From Cylicocyclus nassatus (Eukaryota > Nematoda > Chromadorea > Rhabditida > Strongylidae): 64,000 nt of DNA. Position numbers and translations under genes: made by a program. The notes under the pieces are model-generated. The model saw nothing but the letters and a program-made list of their open reading frames with translations, made no database searches and was not told the origin of the DNA. The stretch is from NCBI GenBank assembly GCA_958299035.1, contig CATQJL010000223.1:9475753-9539752 (forward strand), written 5' to 3'. This document shows positions 46,029-57,053 of this stretch, one piece after another (position 1 is the first letter of the stretch; every line of letters begins with the position of its first letter).

Positions 46029-46779
46029 TTTGTTCTTGTTGCAGCTCGGTGATCTCTGCTCCCCTTCCGAGGGTGTTCGTCTGTTCTACGCTCTAGTTCC
46101 CAACCCCAAAGGACTTCCAGAGATACGGATGAGCTCAAAGTTCGTACCGGCGCGTCATGCCCTCAAATACACAAACATGAATACATACAAGTTTACTAAA
46201 ATAACACACACAGTAAAAACCATATATAGAAAAGAACTTACCACGGAAGAGTTGAGCTCAACCCAGGTTACCGATGGACCACCAGCTCACTCAAACTCTC
46301 TTCCCTAGCACACTCTCACACACTCGCGACTTCCAAAAGAGCTGACCCACACGTCGACCGCGCGTGTCACCAAGGCAGTAGCGACGGCGCGGCTCACCTA
46401 CCCCGTGATATTAATCAACAACTTCGAACCAAGCTCCTTACAGATCTTGCGCGTCCAAGCGCTTCCGAATGTTCATCGTCCGGAATTTACATCCTTGCGC
46501 GTTCATACCACTTCGTCGTCAATACACATACGCGCAGGGCATGGGGCGCAGGCACAACGCCGATGTCGTAAAATTCCAACTGATAGATAGTACAAGCAAC
46601 ACGAGCGATGATAGCGTTAAGAAGAAAGAAAGCCGCAATGGCGCGCGTGCGCTATTTATAGCCGTGGCTCGGGACATGCTACGTAGTGGTTTGGAAGCGA
46701 ACAGGGTAGCCGACATAAAGCGTTGCTACCGTGCTCACGATAACTACGCGGCAACACGGTGCTCCCGGCCACATATTAC
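46029..46779. other. GC-rich block with TATA-like box (right-arm copy)
   Basis: Mirror of 38430-39180; same uncertainty. Confidence 0.3.
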
Positions 46780-47568
46780 GAGGAGATGTCGATTGTCTGT
46801 TGATTGCGAGCCGTAGTTCTTCTTTGATTTCTTTTTATCGGACTTCTGTTGTTCTTGTGCTCTACTGATCTCTTTACCGCTACATGTATGTAAACGAAAT
46901 CTTTTCTTTCTGTTACTAACCACTTCCCTACCAAAGAATCTCGGGAGTTTTCAAATTTACAGGTTACTCTGTATAGGGGTAGAGGCGAAACAGGCTTATG
47001 GTAAAGAAAGATTTTTTGATAGCCGAGTGGATGGTTGGCAGATTGCTTATGAATGACCAGAAGGAGTGAAACTATAAGGTAATCCAAAAGGTAATGAGGT
47101 ACCTTGATTTACAACTCTGAGGGTTTTATTCCTGATTAAGGATCAGCCACCATTAGAATGGCAAATGCGCCCCTGTGAAACAAATACGCCTTTGCCACCT
47201 TCATTTCACTATTTGCCTCTTTAATAAACCAACTGCGCAGCCTATTCGATTGAAGCACGTTTTCTTCCTCCAGAGATTCAACTCGTTTGCTATTTCGCAC
47301 TCTAACAAAGAGGAGAGGAAAAGTTTTGAAACCAAAACGTTAATACATAGTAAAAGTTATGTAGGACGTAGACATAGACACGTTGTAGATCCCTGCAAAA
47401 GCATTACTTCAGCTTCCAAGAAGGTATTCCATCGTGCAACACTTTTGCTGCAACCTTTTATTCAAAGTTTTTTCTCTTAGGCATAAGTTGAATCAAATAT
47501 TGGCTTATCTGTCTTCTGACAAAATCAACGCGAGTTAGTTGAAATTCTTTGATAGAAGAGAGGATGGG

Positions 47569-47875
47569 TTATCTTATATATATAGCTGAATGTCTGTTTG
47601 TATGTCAGTATGTCTGTCTGTATGTCTGTCTGTACGTATGTTCCGAATAGAAAATTCCATTTCTAAACCGATCGGGACCAAACTTGGCACACATACACTT
47701 CGGGACGGGGAGCGTGTCATAGGCTACTTTTCGTATCGATCGATATCAATTTTGTCGATTTTTTTTTTGCAAAATTTGAGCTAAAGGGCTGGGAGTTGGC
47801 ACAGGGGGGTAATCAAGCATGCTGATTACAAATATATTATTGACGGGTCCGGGCGGAGCCGGGTTTGCCAACTAG
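47569..47875 (+). mobile_element. Helitron-like 0.3-kb element (right-arm copy)
   Basis: Mirror of 37334-37640, differing by two short indels. Confidence 0.65.
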
Positions 47876-48332
47876 TTTAACAATAAACTTTGAGAAGAGT
47901 ATTTAGCACGCCTTTTTTAAATCACAGTCATTATGTGGCATGGATGATCTCAATTCGCTAAAAACTTCAACACTCGCATGGCTTTATTACCAAAGACGAC
48001 GCCCCTATTTTGTTTTGTAGACAGTTATTAAAAAAATATGGTTCATCGAAGTTTTACAAGTGAGCTCAGTTTAGGCAAGAAGAAAGCCTTGTCCTTTGCA
48101 ATATCTAGACAAAATTAGCAATCCTGTTAATCAGTCGTGTTCATCTCATGTGTGTTTTCAAGCCAACCTTAGCACTGTTAATTCTGCTTAAATGAGATGA
48201 TTCTTTTTCCTCCTACTTAACTGTAGCTCTCATTTGTGAAATATCAGTTCTCATGCAAAAAATCTTAAATAACACACAGTTATTTATTTTTGACTGGACC
48301 AAGATCACAAACAATGTTCTCTTTTAGCAGCT

Positions 48333-49369
48333 CTATGGGAAGCATGTGCATTCGCAGGAGCAGTCGAGTTCTTTCTTTTTTTCTTTTACTTCGCAGGAGC
48401 AGTCCTTCTTTCCTTTACAGTCTCCTCCTCCGTAACCCTGAAAATAGAAACAATGGTGGCTAAAGCACCTTAAATAGCATGAAGTAAAATTTATCTATAC
48501 TCTCTACGGATGAGCGAAGAATGTGCCTCGTTTGGTAAATAATGTGTTTCTTTAACTTGCTTCTGTTTCTCAAAAATCCTGCTAAAGAGGTCGCTGTAAT
48601 TCAATCTGTTTTATGAGGCAGACGAGGTGACTCTTGAGGTTTTGCGAAGTTGTTCATGACGTGATCTTTTACAGCTTTTTGGAAGAACTGCAGTAAGGAG
48701 TTTAGTGCTTGAAAGTGGATTTGGTTCTGACAACTCTTCAGCAAGCACCACTTTTAGGAGAAGGAGTCAAGTTGACTGAAAGTTAGGAGTTTTTGGAATA
48801 GGAACCTGATGCTGGTAACCGCAACGTTTGAAGTGCCAACAGTCTAAGGCTGAATAAGGTAGACTCGCAAAATTGTATAGAAGGATCAAATTGAAAAATT
48901 CTTTGCTCTTTATCAAACATGATTCCCTTATTCAGCGACATACTATAGACACTTCTAATTGTGATCAGGTGTTCACTGCTCAACAAGCAAAATGTAGAGT
49001 CAATAGCCTGTGGCAGAGTAAGTTACATGAATTTGAAATGAGTACAAAAACATATTGTAATCTCCTACTAATTGCTAATTCACTTTCGAGCCACGGGCTC
49101 TCGATCTTTGTGATTGTGATCATCTGTTATTCAGTGAATGTCAAAAGTTCCAAGTGGGGAAATTAGAAATTTTGTACAGTGTAAACACGCTAAAGAAAAT
49201 TTGTTGCTGTATATCCAGTTTGAATAAAAATTACCTTCAGTTGACAAGAATACTTGCACTTGGCCCTCGCCTTAACAAGCCCGTCAGCGCCGCATATACT
49301 TCCTGCTTCAATGCTAGCAATCAGGCAAGATAGAATTATCGAAAGAAGCATGTAATTTATTAGCTTCAT
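48333..49369 (-). CDS. Secreted CS-alpha-beta (defensin-like) peptide, right-arm copy
   Basis: Exon 1 is 49369-49235 and exon 2 is 48437-48333 on the minus strand. Sequence, splice sites, upstream region and polyadenylation signal are identical to the left-arm gene, so the two copies encode the same 79-aa precursor. The genes converge: they read toward each other across the spacer, with about 11.5 kb between their 3' ends. Both keep the 370-bp upstream block, so both could be transcribed. Confidence 0.8.
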
Positions 49370-49386
49370 GTTCTGAAATTTGTGGA

Positions 49387-49756
49387 CTTTTCTTAACTGT
49401 CTCCCAATATACTGACTGAGCTTTTGACAAACTAGCCTATTCAATTGCTCTGAAGGCAATTGCAAGTTTGTCAATTCAAAAAAGACGTACATGTAGACGA
49501 TCTTAATAATGTATCATAGATACCGCAGCGTGGTTTAGTTGGTATCTCAGAAAGCTCGGTCCAAGGAAATTCGCATGTGAATAGGTTTGAAAAGTTTAAG
49601 TAGATCAAGCTGACCACAGATGCACGATTCCAAGACCCATGAAGTAGAAAAGTACACAATGCCCTTCCCTCTCATTAAGTCACAACTAGCCTCTTTGAAG
49701 TAAATGATTCTTTATAGAGGGGACATTATTTTTTGTTAGAATGTAAGTTTCTTAAC
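49387..49756 (-). promoter_or_regulatory. Upstream region of the right-arm peptide gene
   Basis: Mirror of 35452-35821. Confidence 0.6.
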
Positions 49757-49895
49757 GAATCTACTCAAATACCCATCATTCTAGAAGAACATCATAATTG
49801 GCGTAAAAAGAGACGAATAACAATACTTTAACGTTTCGCTGAAGCTTCACTTACTTCATCTGTGATTTCATGCATTTCTATGTATCGACGATTCT

Positions 49896-50117
49896 TTGAC
49901 CGCACGGATTGCTCAGACATTGCGGACCACGCGCGGTGCGGCCGAAATGTTGCGAGAGCACGACTTGTACAATGGCGAATTTGCACTGGGGCAAGTGTTC
50001 CGCGGCGCGAGCTCCGCAGTGATCTCCAGTCTATGCGGCCAACAAATCGACGACGCCGTCAATGGTGCTCATCATAATTCAGACACTGACAACCATAAAC
50101 CATTTCAAACGAGATAA
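49896..50117 (+). CDS. Possible terminal exon, unknown protein (right-arm copy)
   Basis: Identical mirror of 35091-35312, with AATAAA at 50124. No domain recognised. Confidence 0.3.
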   Translation: MTARIAQTLRTTRGAAEMLREHDLYNGEFALGQVFRGASSAVISSLCGQQIDDAVNGAHHNSDTDNHKPFQTR

Positions 50118-50915
50118 CATGGAAATAAATTTGTTTCCAACAATTGCTTATGTACACTCGATGTGATACTGAATGCGCAAGCGACATTTAAGTGAATTTA
50201 AATATGAGCAGTAAGAAGCTAAGTGATCAGCTCCTGGTTCAGTGCTTCAGCTTCTACTTTGGCGTTTCCATTGAAAAGTTGCACTGAAGCATGTTGCACA
50301 AGCAGTCAGCGTAAAAAATCGCATATAGGAGTGCTGCGGTGACGTCATCACGTTGTGAAAGAGAAAAGGAGCAGGACCCGACGACCGCGAAAAATGGAAA
50401 AATTCAAAATGTAGCGATGCGAGTATGACTACGCTATTCGAAAAAGCTAAATTGAAAGCAAGACTGTGACACATTCTGACATATCATATCGCACTGCCTT
50501 AAGCTGTCAAGGCGCTGTACGACTTCAGTATAACATTTTCGGCTAAACATGATAATTGTTCAAGTTTACCATAAACACCAAAAAATTTCTTATTCAAAAT
50601 AAATGACGATTTTTATGATTTGCAAGTATTACAAAAAGGAACGTTGAGCATTGAAGAGACAAGCTTTTTCGCCCTTTGAAAATTAGGAAAAGGCATAAAT
50701 TATGGTATTGATATCGCTCAGTTACAAAGAGGAATGCACATCGCCCATTCAAATTTTGAAACAAATTGCATCTATGCGTTTGAGTGGTTTGCAGCAATCA
50801 GCGCTTGCTGTTTCGTTTGGGATTTGGGGTCGTGGAGCTGATTACTAGAGCATAATCAATCAATGGGATTACTGCCTTTTCAAGGTGGTAACAAAGGGAC
50901 AAAGGGTTTGAGCAC

Positions 50916-51136
50916 GTACGTTGGACGGAGCTTTTGCGGACATTTCAACACGTTGATGAACTTGTAAAGCCTCTATGCAAAGCATTCTTTGTACTCTCTA
51001 AACTGCCACGTTTATATGCTGTTGTCACACGTGGCAGGTTTGCCGGCTAGAAATCATAAAAAACAAAGCCTTGTAGTAGAGGGTTAACATGTTCACCAAC
51101 GTGTTGAAATGTCCGCAAAAGCTCCGCCCAACGTAC
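50916..51136. mobile_element. Fold-back MITE (right-arm copy)
   Basis: Mirror of 34072-34292. Confidence 0.85.
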
Positions 51137-52000
51137 TCCGGGGAGACGACTATAACTTGGAGAAGAGAAAACGATGCATTCGGTATTGTCCTCGCTTTTA
51201 TATATGAAAGTCCTTGTGCTATTAATAACAGCTAAGAGCTTGTGTGAATGATTTTCAATGACAAACAGATAACAAACAAACAGATGATCCAACAACTTTT
51301 TCCTAAAAAACTCCACTTGACTCCTTTAGATAGGAGTATTGTCAACAACTGAATGACTCACATTGAAAAACGTAATCGGCTAAAAATCTGGCTGAAGGAA
51401 AAAGGTGTCTTCGAAATGCTCGCCATAATCAAATATTATATTTGGATGAAGAGAAGCAGAATGGAGTCTCCGAATCACGAAGCATACAGAAACACATGTG
51501 ATCTAGTGGCCGTAAAGAAATGCCGATTATGTTTTCTGAAGTAAATCGTTCATTTGTTAACAAAACATTTATGTGAAGGAGCAAAGTGGTGTTTTTTTAG
51601 TGATGCAAAAAGATAGTGATCATTCATCTGTTTAGCGTCATTAAGAACCCTTTGAAAAAAAATATATTTAAATGTTTATCGAAAAAATATTTGCGATAAA
51701 AGATATTCTTTAGCACCATTTTCACAAAAATACCTTGAAGCATCGCAAAACTAAATTAATGGCAATTATATTGGGGTAATCTAATAATTGGTATGATAAT
51801 AACAAAGGCTTAATCCCGTCAATTGGCAAAATCATCTAGAAGCTCCGGCATCGTAAAATTGTCATTTGACACACTTGGTCACAAGCAACGGACATACCCA
51901 AGTCACGAGTTGCGGGCTTAGTTTGAGGATTAACACAAGATTTTTGTTACGGTTAATGTCAGGAGATTTCTTTATCTAAATCTTCAAAGCTGATTGCATG

Positions 52001-52138
52001 TATAAGCTCCTGCAAGACGAAGGCGGTCGATTCAATGCGGAACGCGGCTGCGACATGGCTGCGTCACAGCCGAGTCACAGCCGCGTCACGGCCACGTCGT
52101 ATTCCGAACCGACCGCCTTCGTCTTGCAGGAGCTTATA
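52001..52138. mobile_element. Fold-back MITE (right-arm copy)
   Basis: Mirror of 33070-33207. Confidence 0.88.
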
Positions 52139-52368
52139 ACAATTGAAGTACTCACATATAACTGATACGCGACTTTATTTATAAGTGGAAAAAAAGAGAT
52201 TGCGTCCGTGTCGGTCACACGTTCTCATTTTCTAGCTCCAGATGCTGTGGCTTCTTCCACGAATATTTCTATCGAAACCACCGCGGTATGTTCTCAGCAA
52301 AAGTCATTACAGTCAACAAAACCCTATTTTGGAATCGCTTTTACTAAATAGAATACTGAGAAAAGGGA

Positions 52369-55300
52369 TACAATATTGGTTTTCGGGATTATCGATTATG
52401 GGGATTCCGAATACAATATTGGTTTTCGGGATTATCGATTACCTTTATCGATTTTATCGATTTTTTGCAAAGTTTGAGCTAGGGGGCTGAGAGTTGGCAC
52501 AGGGGGGTAATCGAGCATGGGGATTCCGAATACAATATTGGTTTTCGGGATTATCGATTACTTTTATCGATTTTATCGATTTTTTTGCAAAGTTTGAGCT
52601 AGGGGGCTGAGAGTTGGCACAGGGGGGTAATCGAGCATGGGGATTCCGAATACAATATTGGTTTTCGGGATTATTGATTACTTTTATCGATTTTATCGAT
52701 TTTTTTGCAAAGTTTGAGCTAGGGGGCTGAGAGTTGGCACAGGGGGGTAATCGAGCATGCGGATTCCGAATACAATATTGGTTTTCGGGATTATTAATTA
52801 CTTTTATCGATTTTATCGATTTTTTTGCAAAGTTTGAGCTAGGGGGCTAAGAGTTCGCACAGGGGGGTAGTCGAGCATGGGAATTCCGAATACAATATTG
52901 GTTTTCGGGATTATCGATTACTTTTATCGATTTTATCGATTTTTTTGCAAAGTTTGAGCTAGGGGGCTGAGAGTTCGCACAGAGGGGTAATCGAGCATGC
53001 GGATTCCGAATACAATATTGGTTTTCGGGATTATTGATTACTTTTATCGATTTTATCGATTTTTTTGCAAAGTTGAGCTAGGGGGCTGAGAGTTCGCACA
53101 GGGGGGTAATCGAGCATGGGAATTCCGAATACAATATTGGTTTTCGGGATTATCGATTACTTTTATCGATTTTATCGATTTTTTTGCAAAGTTTGAGCTA
53201 GGGGGCTGAGAGTTGGCACAGGGGGGTAATCGAGCATGCGGATTCCGAATACAATATTGGTTTTCGGGATTATTAATTACTTTTATCGATTTTATCGATT
53301 TTTTTTGCAAAGTTTGAGCTAGGGGGCTAAGAGTTCGCACAGGGGGGTAGTCGAGCATGGGAATTCCGAATACAATATTGGTTTTCGGGATTATCGATTA
53401 CTTTTATCGATTTTATCGATTTTTTTGCAAAGTTTGAGCTAGGGGGCTGAGAGTTCGCACAGAGGGGTAATCGAGCATGCGGATTCCGAATACAATATTG
53501 GTTTTCGGGATTATTGATTACTTTTATCGATTTTATCGATTTTTTTGCAAAGTTGAGCTAGGGGGCTGAGAGTTCGCACAGGGGGGTAATCGAGCATGCG
53601 GATTCCGAATACAATATTGGTTTTCGGGATTATTAATTACTTTTATCGATTTTATCGATTTTTTTTGCAAAGTTTGAGCTAGGGGGCTAAGAGTTCGCAC
53701 AGGGGGGTAGTCGAGCATGGGAATTCCGAATACAATATTGGTTTTCGGGATTATCGATTACTTTTATCGATTTTATCGATTTTTTTGCAAAGTTTGAGCT
53801 AGGGGGCTGAGAGTTCGCACAGAGGGGTAATCGAGCATGCGGATTCCGAATACAATATTGGTTTTCGGGATTATTGATTACTTTTATCGATTTTATCGAT
53901 TTTTTTGCAAAGTTGAGCTAGGGGGCTGAGAGTTCGCACAGGGGGGTAATCGAGCATGGGAATTCCGAATACAATATTGGTTTTCGGGATTATCGATTAC
54001 TTTTATCGATTTTATCGATTTTTTTGCAACGTTTGAGATAGGGGGCTGAGAGTTGGCACAGGGGGGTAATCGAGCATGGGGATTCCGAATACAATATTGG
54101 TTTTCGGGACTATCGATTACTTTGTCGATTTTATCGATTTTTTTTGCAAAGTTTGAGCTAGGGGGCTGAGAGTTCGCACAGGGGGGTAATCGAGCATGGG
54201 AATTCCGAATACAATATTGGTTTTCGGGATTATCGATTACTTTTATCGATTTTATCGATTTTTTTTTGCAAAGTTTGAGCTAGGGGGCTGAGAGTTGGCA
54301 CAGGGGGGTAATCGAGCATGGGAATTCCGAATACAATATTGGTTTTCGGGATTATCGATTACTTTTATCGATTTTATCGATTTTTTTGCAAAGTTTGAGC
54401 TAGGGGGCTGAGAGTTGGCACAAGGGGGGTAATCGAGCATGGGGATTCCGAATACAATATTGGTTTTCGGGATTATCGATTACTTTTATCGATTTTATCG
54501 ATTTTTTTGCAAAGTTTGAGCTAGGGGGCTGATAGTTGGCACAGGGGGGTAATCGAGCATGCGGATTCCGAATGCCATATTGGTTTTCGGGATTATCGAT
54601 TACTTTTATCGATTTTATCGATTTTTTTGCAAAGTTTGAGCTAGGGGGCTGAGAGTTCGCACAGGGGGGTAATCGAGCATGCGGATTCCGAATACAATAT
54701 TGGTTTTCGGGATTATTGATTACTTTTATCGATTTTATCGATTTTTTTGCAAAGTTGAGCTAGGGGGCTGAGAGTTCGCACAGGGGGGTAATCGAGCATG
54801 CGGATTCCGAATACAATATTGGTTTTCGGGATTATCGATTACTTTTATCGATTTTATCGATTTTTTTGCAAAGTTTGAGCTAGGGGGCTGAGAGTTGGCA
54901 CAAGGGGGGTAATCGAGCATGGGGATTCCGAATACAATATTGGTTTTCGGGATTATCGATTACTTTTATCGATTTTATCGATTTTTTTGCAAAGTTTGAG
55001 CTAGGGGGCTGATAGTTGGCACAGGGGGGTAATCGAGCATGCGGATTCCGAATGCCATATTGGTTTTCGGGATTATCGATTACTTTTATCGATTTTATCG
55101 ATTTTTTTGCAAAGTTTGAGCTAGGGGGCTGAGAGTTCGCACAGGGGGGTAATCGAGCATGCGGATTCCGAATACAATATTGGTTTTCGGGATTATTGAT
55201 TACTTTTATCGATTTTATCGATTTTTTTGCAAAGTTGAGCTAGGGGGCTGAGAGTTCGCACAGGGGGGTAATCGAGCATGGGATTTCCGAATACAATATT

Positions 55301-55668
55301 GGTTTTCGGGGTTATCGATTACTTTTATCGATTTTATCGATTTTTTTGCAAAGTTTGAGCTAGGGGCTGAGAGTTGGCACAGGGGGGTAATCGAGCATGG
55401 GGATTCCGAATACAATATTGGTTTTCGGGATTATCGATTACTTTTATCGATTTTATCGATTTTTTTGCAAAGTTTGAGCTAGGGGCTGAGAGTTGGCACA
55501 GGGGGGTAATCGAGCATGGGGATTCCGAATACAATATTGGTTTTCGGGATTATCGATTACTTTTATCGATTTTATCGATTTTTTTGCAAAGTTTGAGTTA
55601 GGGGGCTGAGAGTTGGCACAGGGGGGTAATCGAGCATGGGGATTCCAAACACAATATTGGTTTTCGGG
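52369..55668. repeat. 120-bp satellite array, about 27 units, with higher-order repeats
   Basis: Units of 119-121 bp contain TACAATATTGGTTTTCGGGA, TTATCGATTTTATCGATTTT, TTGAGCTAGGGGGCTGAGAG and GGCACAGGGGGGTAATCGAG. Variants (GGGATTCC, GCGGATTCC, GGGAATTCC; TTGGCAC or TTCGCAC) recur in order. The block at 52861-53040 is repeated at 53341 and 53701, and 54421-54780 is repeated at 54901, so there are 3- and 4-unit higher-order repeats of 360 and 480 bp. The minus-strand frames here are repeat artefacts. Confidence 0.95.
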
Positions 55669-55694
55669 ATTGGGTATCAACGTTAACGGCAAAA

Positions 55695-55763
55695 AAGAAC
55701 CGCGGGATTGAACCCGAATCTGGCAACTGAGAGTCGCATCCCTTAGCCACCAGACCACCGGAA
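55695..55763 (-). tRNA. tRNA-Glu(CTC)-like pseudogene
   Basis: The minus strand shows an A-box-like TGGTCTGGTGGCTAAGG, an anticodon arm GCGA-CTCTCAG-TTGC with anticodon CTC, a B-box GGGTTCAATCC, and a T-run (Pol III terminator) right after. The acceptor ends do not pair, so it is a pseudogene or the head of a tRNA-derived SINE. Confidence 0.55.
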
Positions 55764-55779
55764 CTACATTGCAGCATTG

Positions 55780-57053
55780 TGTTCATGCGCATCAATCGCC
55801 TTTCTTCGTCAAATTTCGATGAAAGGATTGATGTAGTGGAGGGGGGTGGCTCCACGAGCTCGCTTTGAATAAGGCGTAGGACAAGAAATATTGGGTGAGG
55901 TTTGCGTCCCAGTGTTTTTTCCCAAATCAAAAAATGGTTTGATGCTCAAATGTCCTTCTCTGCAAAAAATTCCTACTGTACCTTACGATTCTTTAATATG
56001 AAATGATATGGGGAGAAAAAATCAGCTGATTCAGCTCAAAATCAGCTGAAAGATGAACGCATAAGTCGATGTGTTTGTGAACTTTCCAAGCTGAAGATGG
56101 CAACGACGCCAAAAGATCAGCCCGAATTAAGATCATTACCAATCGTGGCTTAGGTTTAGAAGACAAGTATGCGATTGTTGAGTTTCCTATCCGAAAGAAA
56201 TGAATGTAACTTTTAGGCAAAAGTTGCTGGCGTTAAGGTTTCTCTGAAGAAAACTGGAACAATTCGCTCTGGGGCTGTTTGGCGAGCTGTGCAAAACCCA
56301 TCAAATTGTTTTTATTGGTGTTTTTCTCAATATCGAAATTATATTGCTGTGGTTGGTTTGGATATTTGATTTTTGTAAAGGAAGCACACAGTGACTGGTT
56401 ATTATCAGATTTTCAACTAGTCTATGAAAAAATATCCATTGCTCATCCTCCACAGCAAGTGGATAATGTGGTGTACTGCATAGAGCAAGATAGTTTCAAC
56501 GACTGATTATCACATTTTCGAATTGATCTACATAACTTCGAAAATGACATCCATGAGCATACTTTTTTGCAATCGTATATTCAGCGTGAAAAAACTGCAA
56601 ATCTTTACCTTTCAGTTGGTCCATAAAAGGTGAAAATCCGCACAGTATTCATACGGGAGTTTCAGACTTATGCATTTGGTTATATGTTTGTACATGCATA
56701 TAGGGGTACGGATCTATGCATTTAAAATGTGTTATATTCACCCCTGAAATATCAGGCCAGAAGTTAGTTTAGAGAAGGGTTGTTTAGTGGAGAAAACCTT
56801 GCCTATAAGCGTATACCCACGGAATTATAATGTGTGATTCTTTTTGATACCATTTATTGAAAGTTGAACAAAATTTCTAGGTATGGAGTCGCATGTCCTC
56901 CTCTTACGCTTGGCAGCTGCTCAGAATTGTTCTTGTTGAACAACAGATTCATAGAATTCGCCAGTTTTTGACGCTTACAGGTTTCGATCCGAATGGTATA
57001 ACATCCCTTTTTTTGAAAGTTTTTTTGCACTCTCAAAGCGCCCCTTTTTACAG
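55780..57053. other. Probable upstream intron/exon region of the rabconnectin-3 gene
   Basis: Open stretches on the plus strand (about 56012-56150, ending LKMATTPKDQPELRSLP, and about 56158-56205, with TSMRLLSFLSE) may be earlier exons of the gene below, but splice sites are not convincing. The rest looks intronic. Confidence 0.35.

Larger units (their letters stand above)
44622..52368 (-). repeat. Right arm of the palindrome
   Basis: Reverse complement of 32840-40587 (see that entry). The inner edge is GTAGGAGGTTGGG at 44622; the outer edge is GAATACTGAGAAAAGGGA ending at 52368, directly against the 120-bp satellite. Confidence 0.95.

Noticed and set aside
51353..51544. 63-aa basic frame (and mirror 33664-33855) as a small gene
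   Set aside because: No signal peptide, domain, splice sites or nearby regulatory signal; identity between arms carries no information about coding.
52400..55660. Series of minus-strand frames with a repeated Asn-Pro-Glu-Asn-Gln-Tyr pattern
   Set aside because: They are read-throughs of the 120-bp satellite; the unit length divisible by three keeps the frame open. There are no splice or start signals and no family.
55598..55930. 110-aa minus frame with a GLVAKGCDSQLPDSGSIP-like segment
   Set aside because: This peptide is the typical translation of a tRNA-derived repeat; it overlaps the tRNA-like sequence and the satellite.
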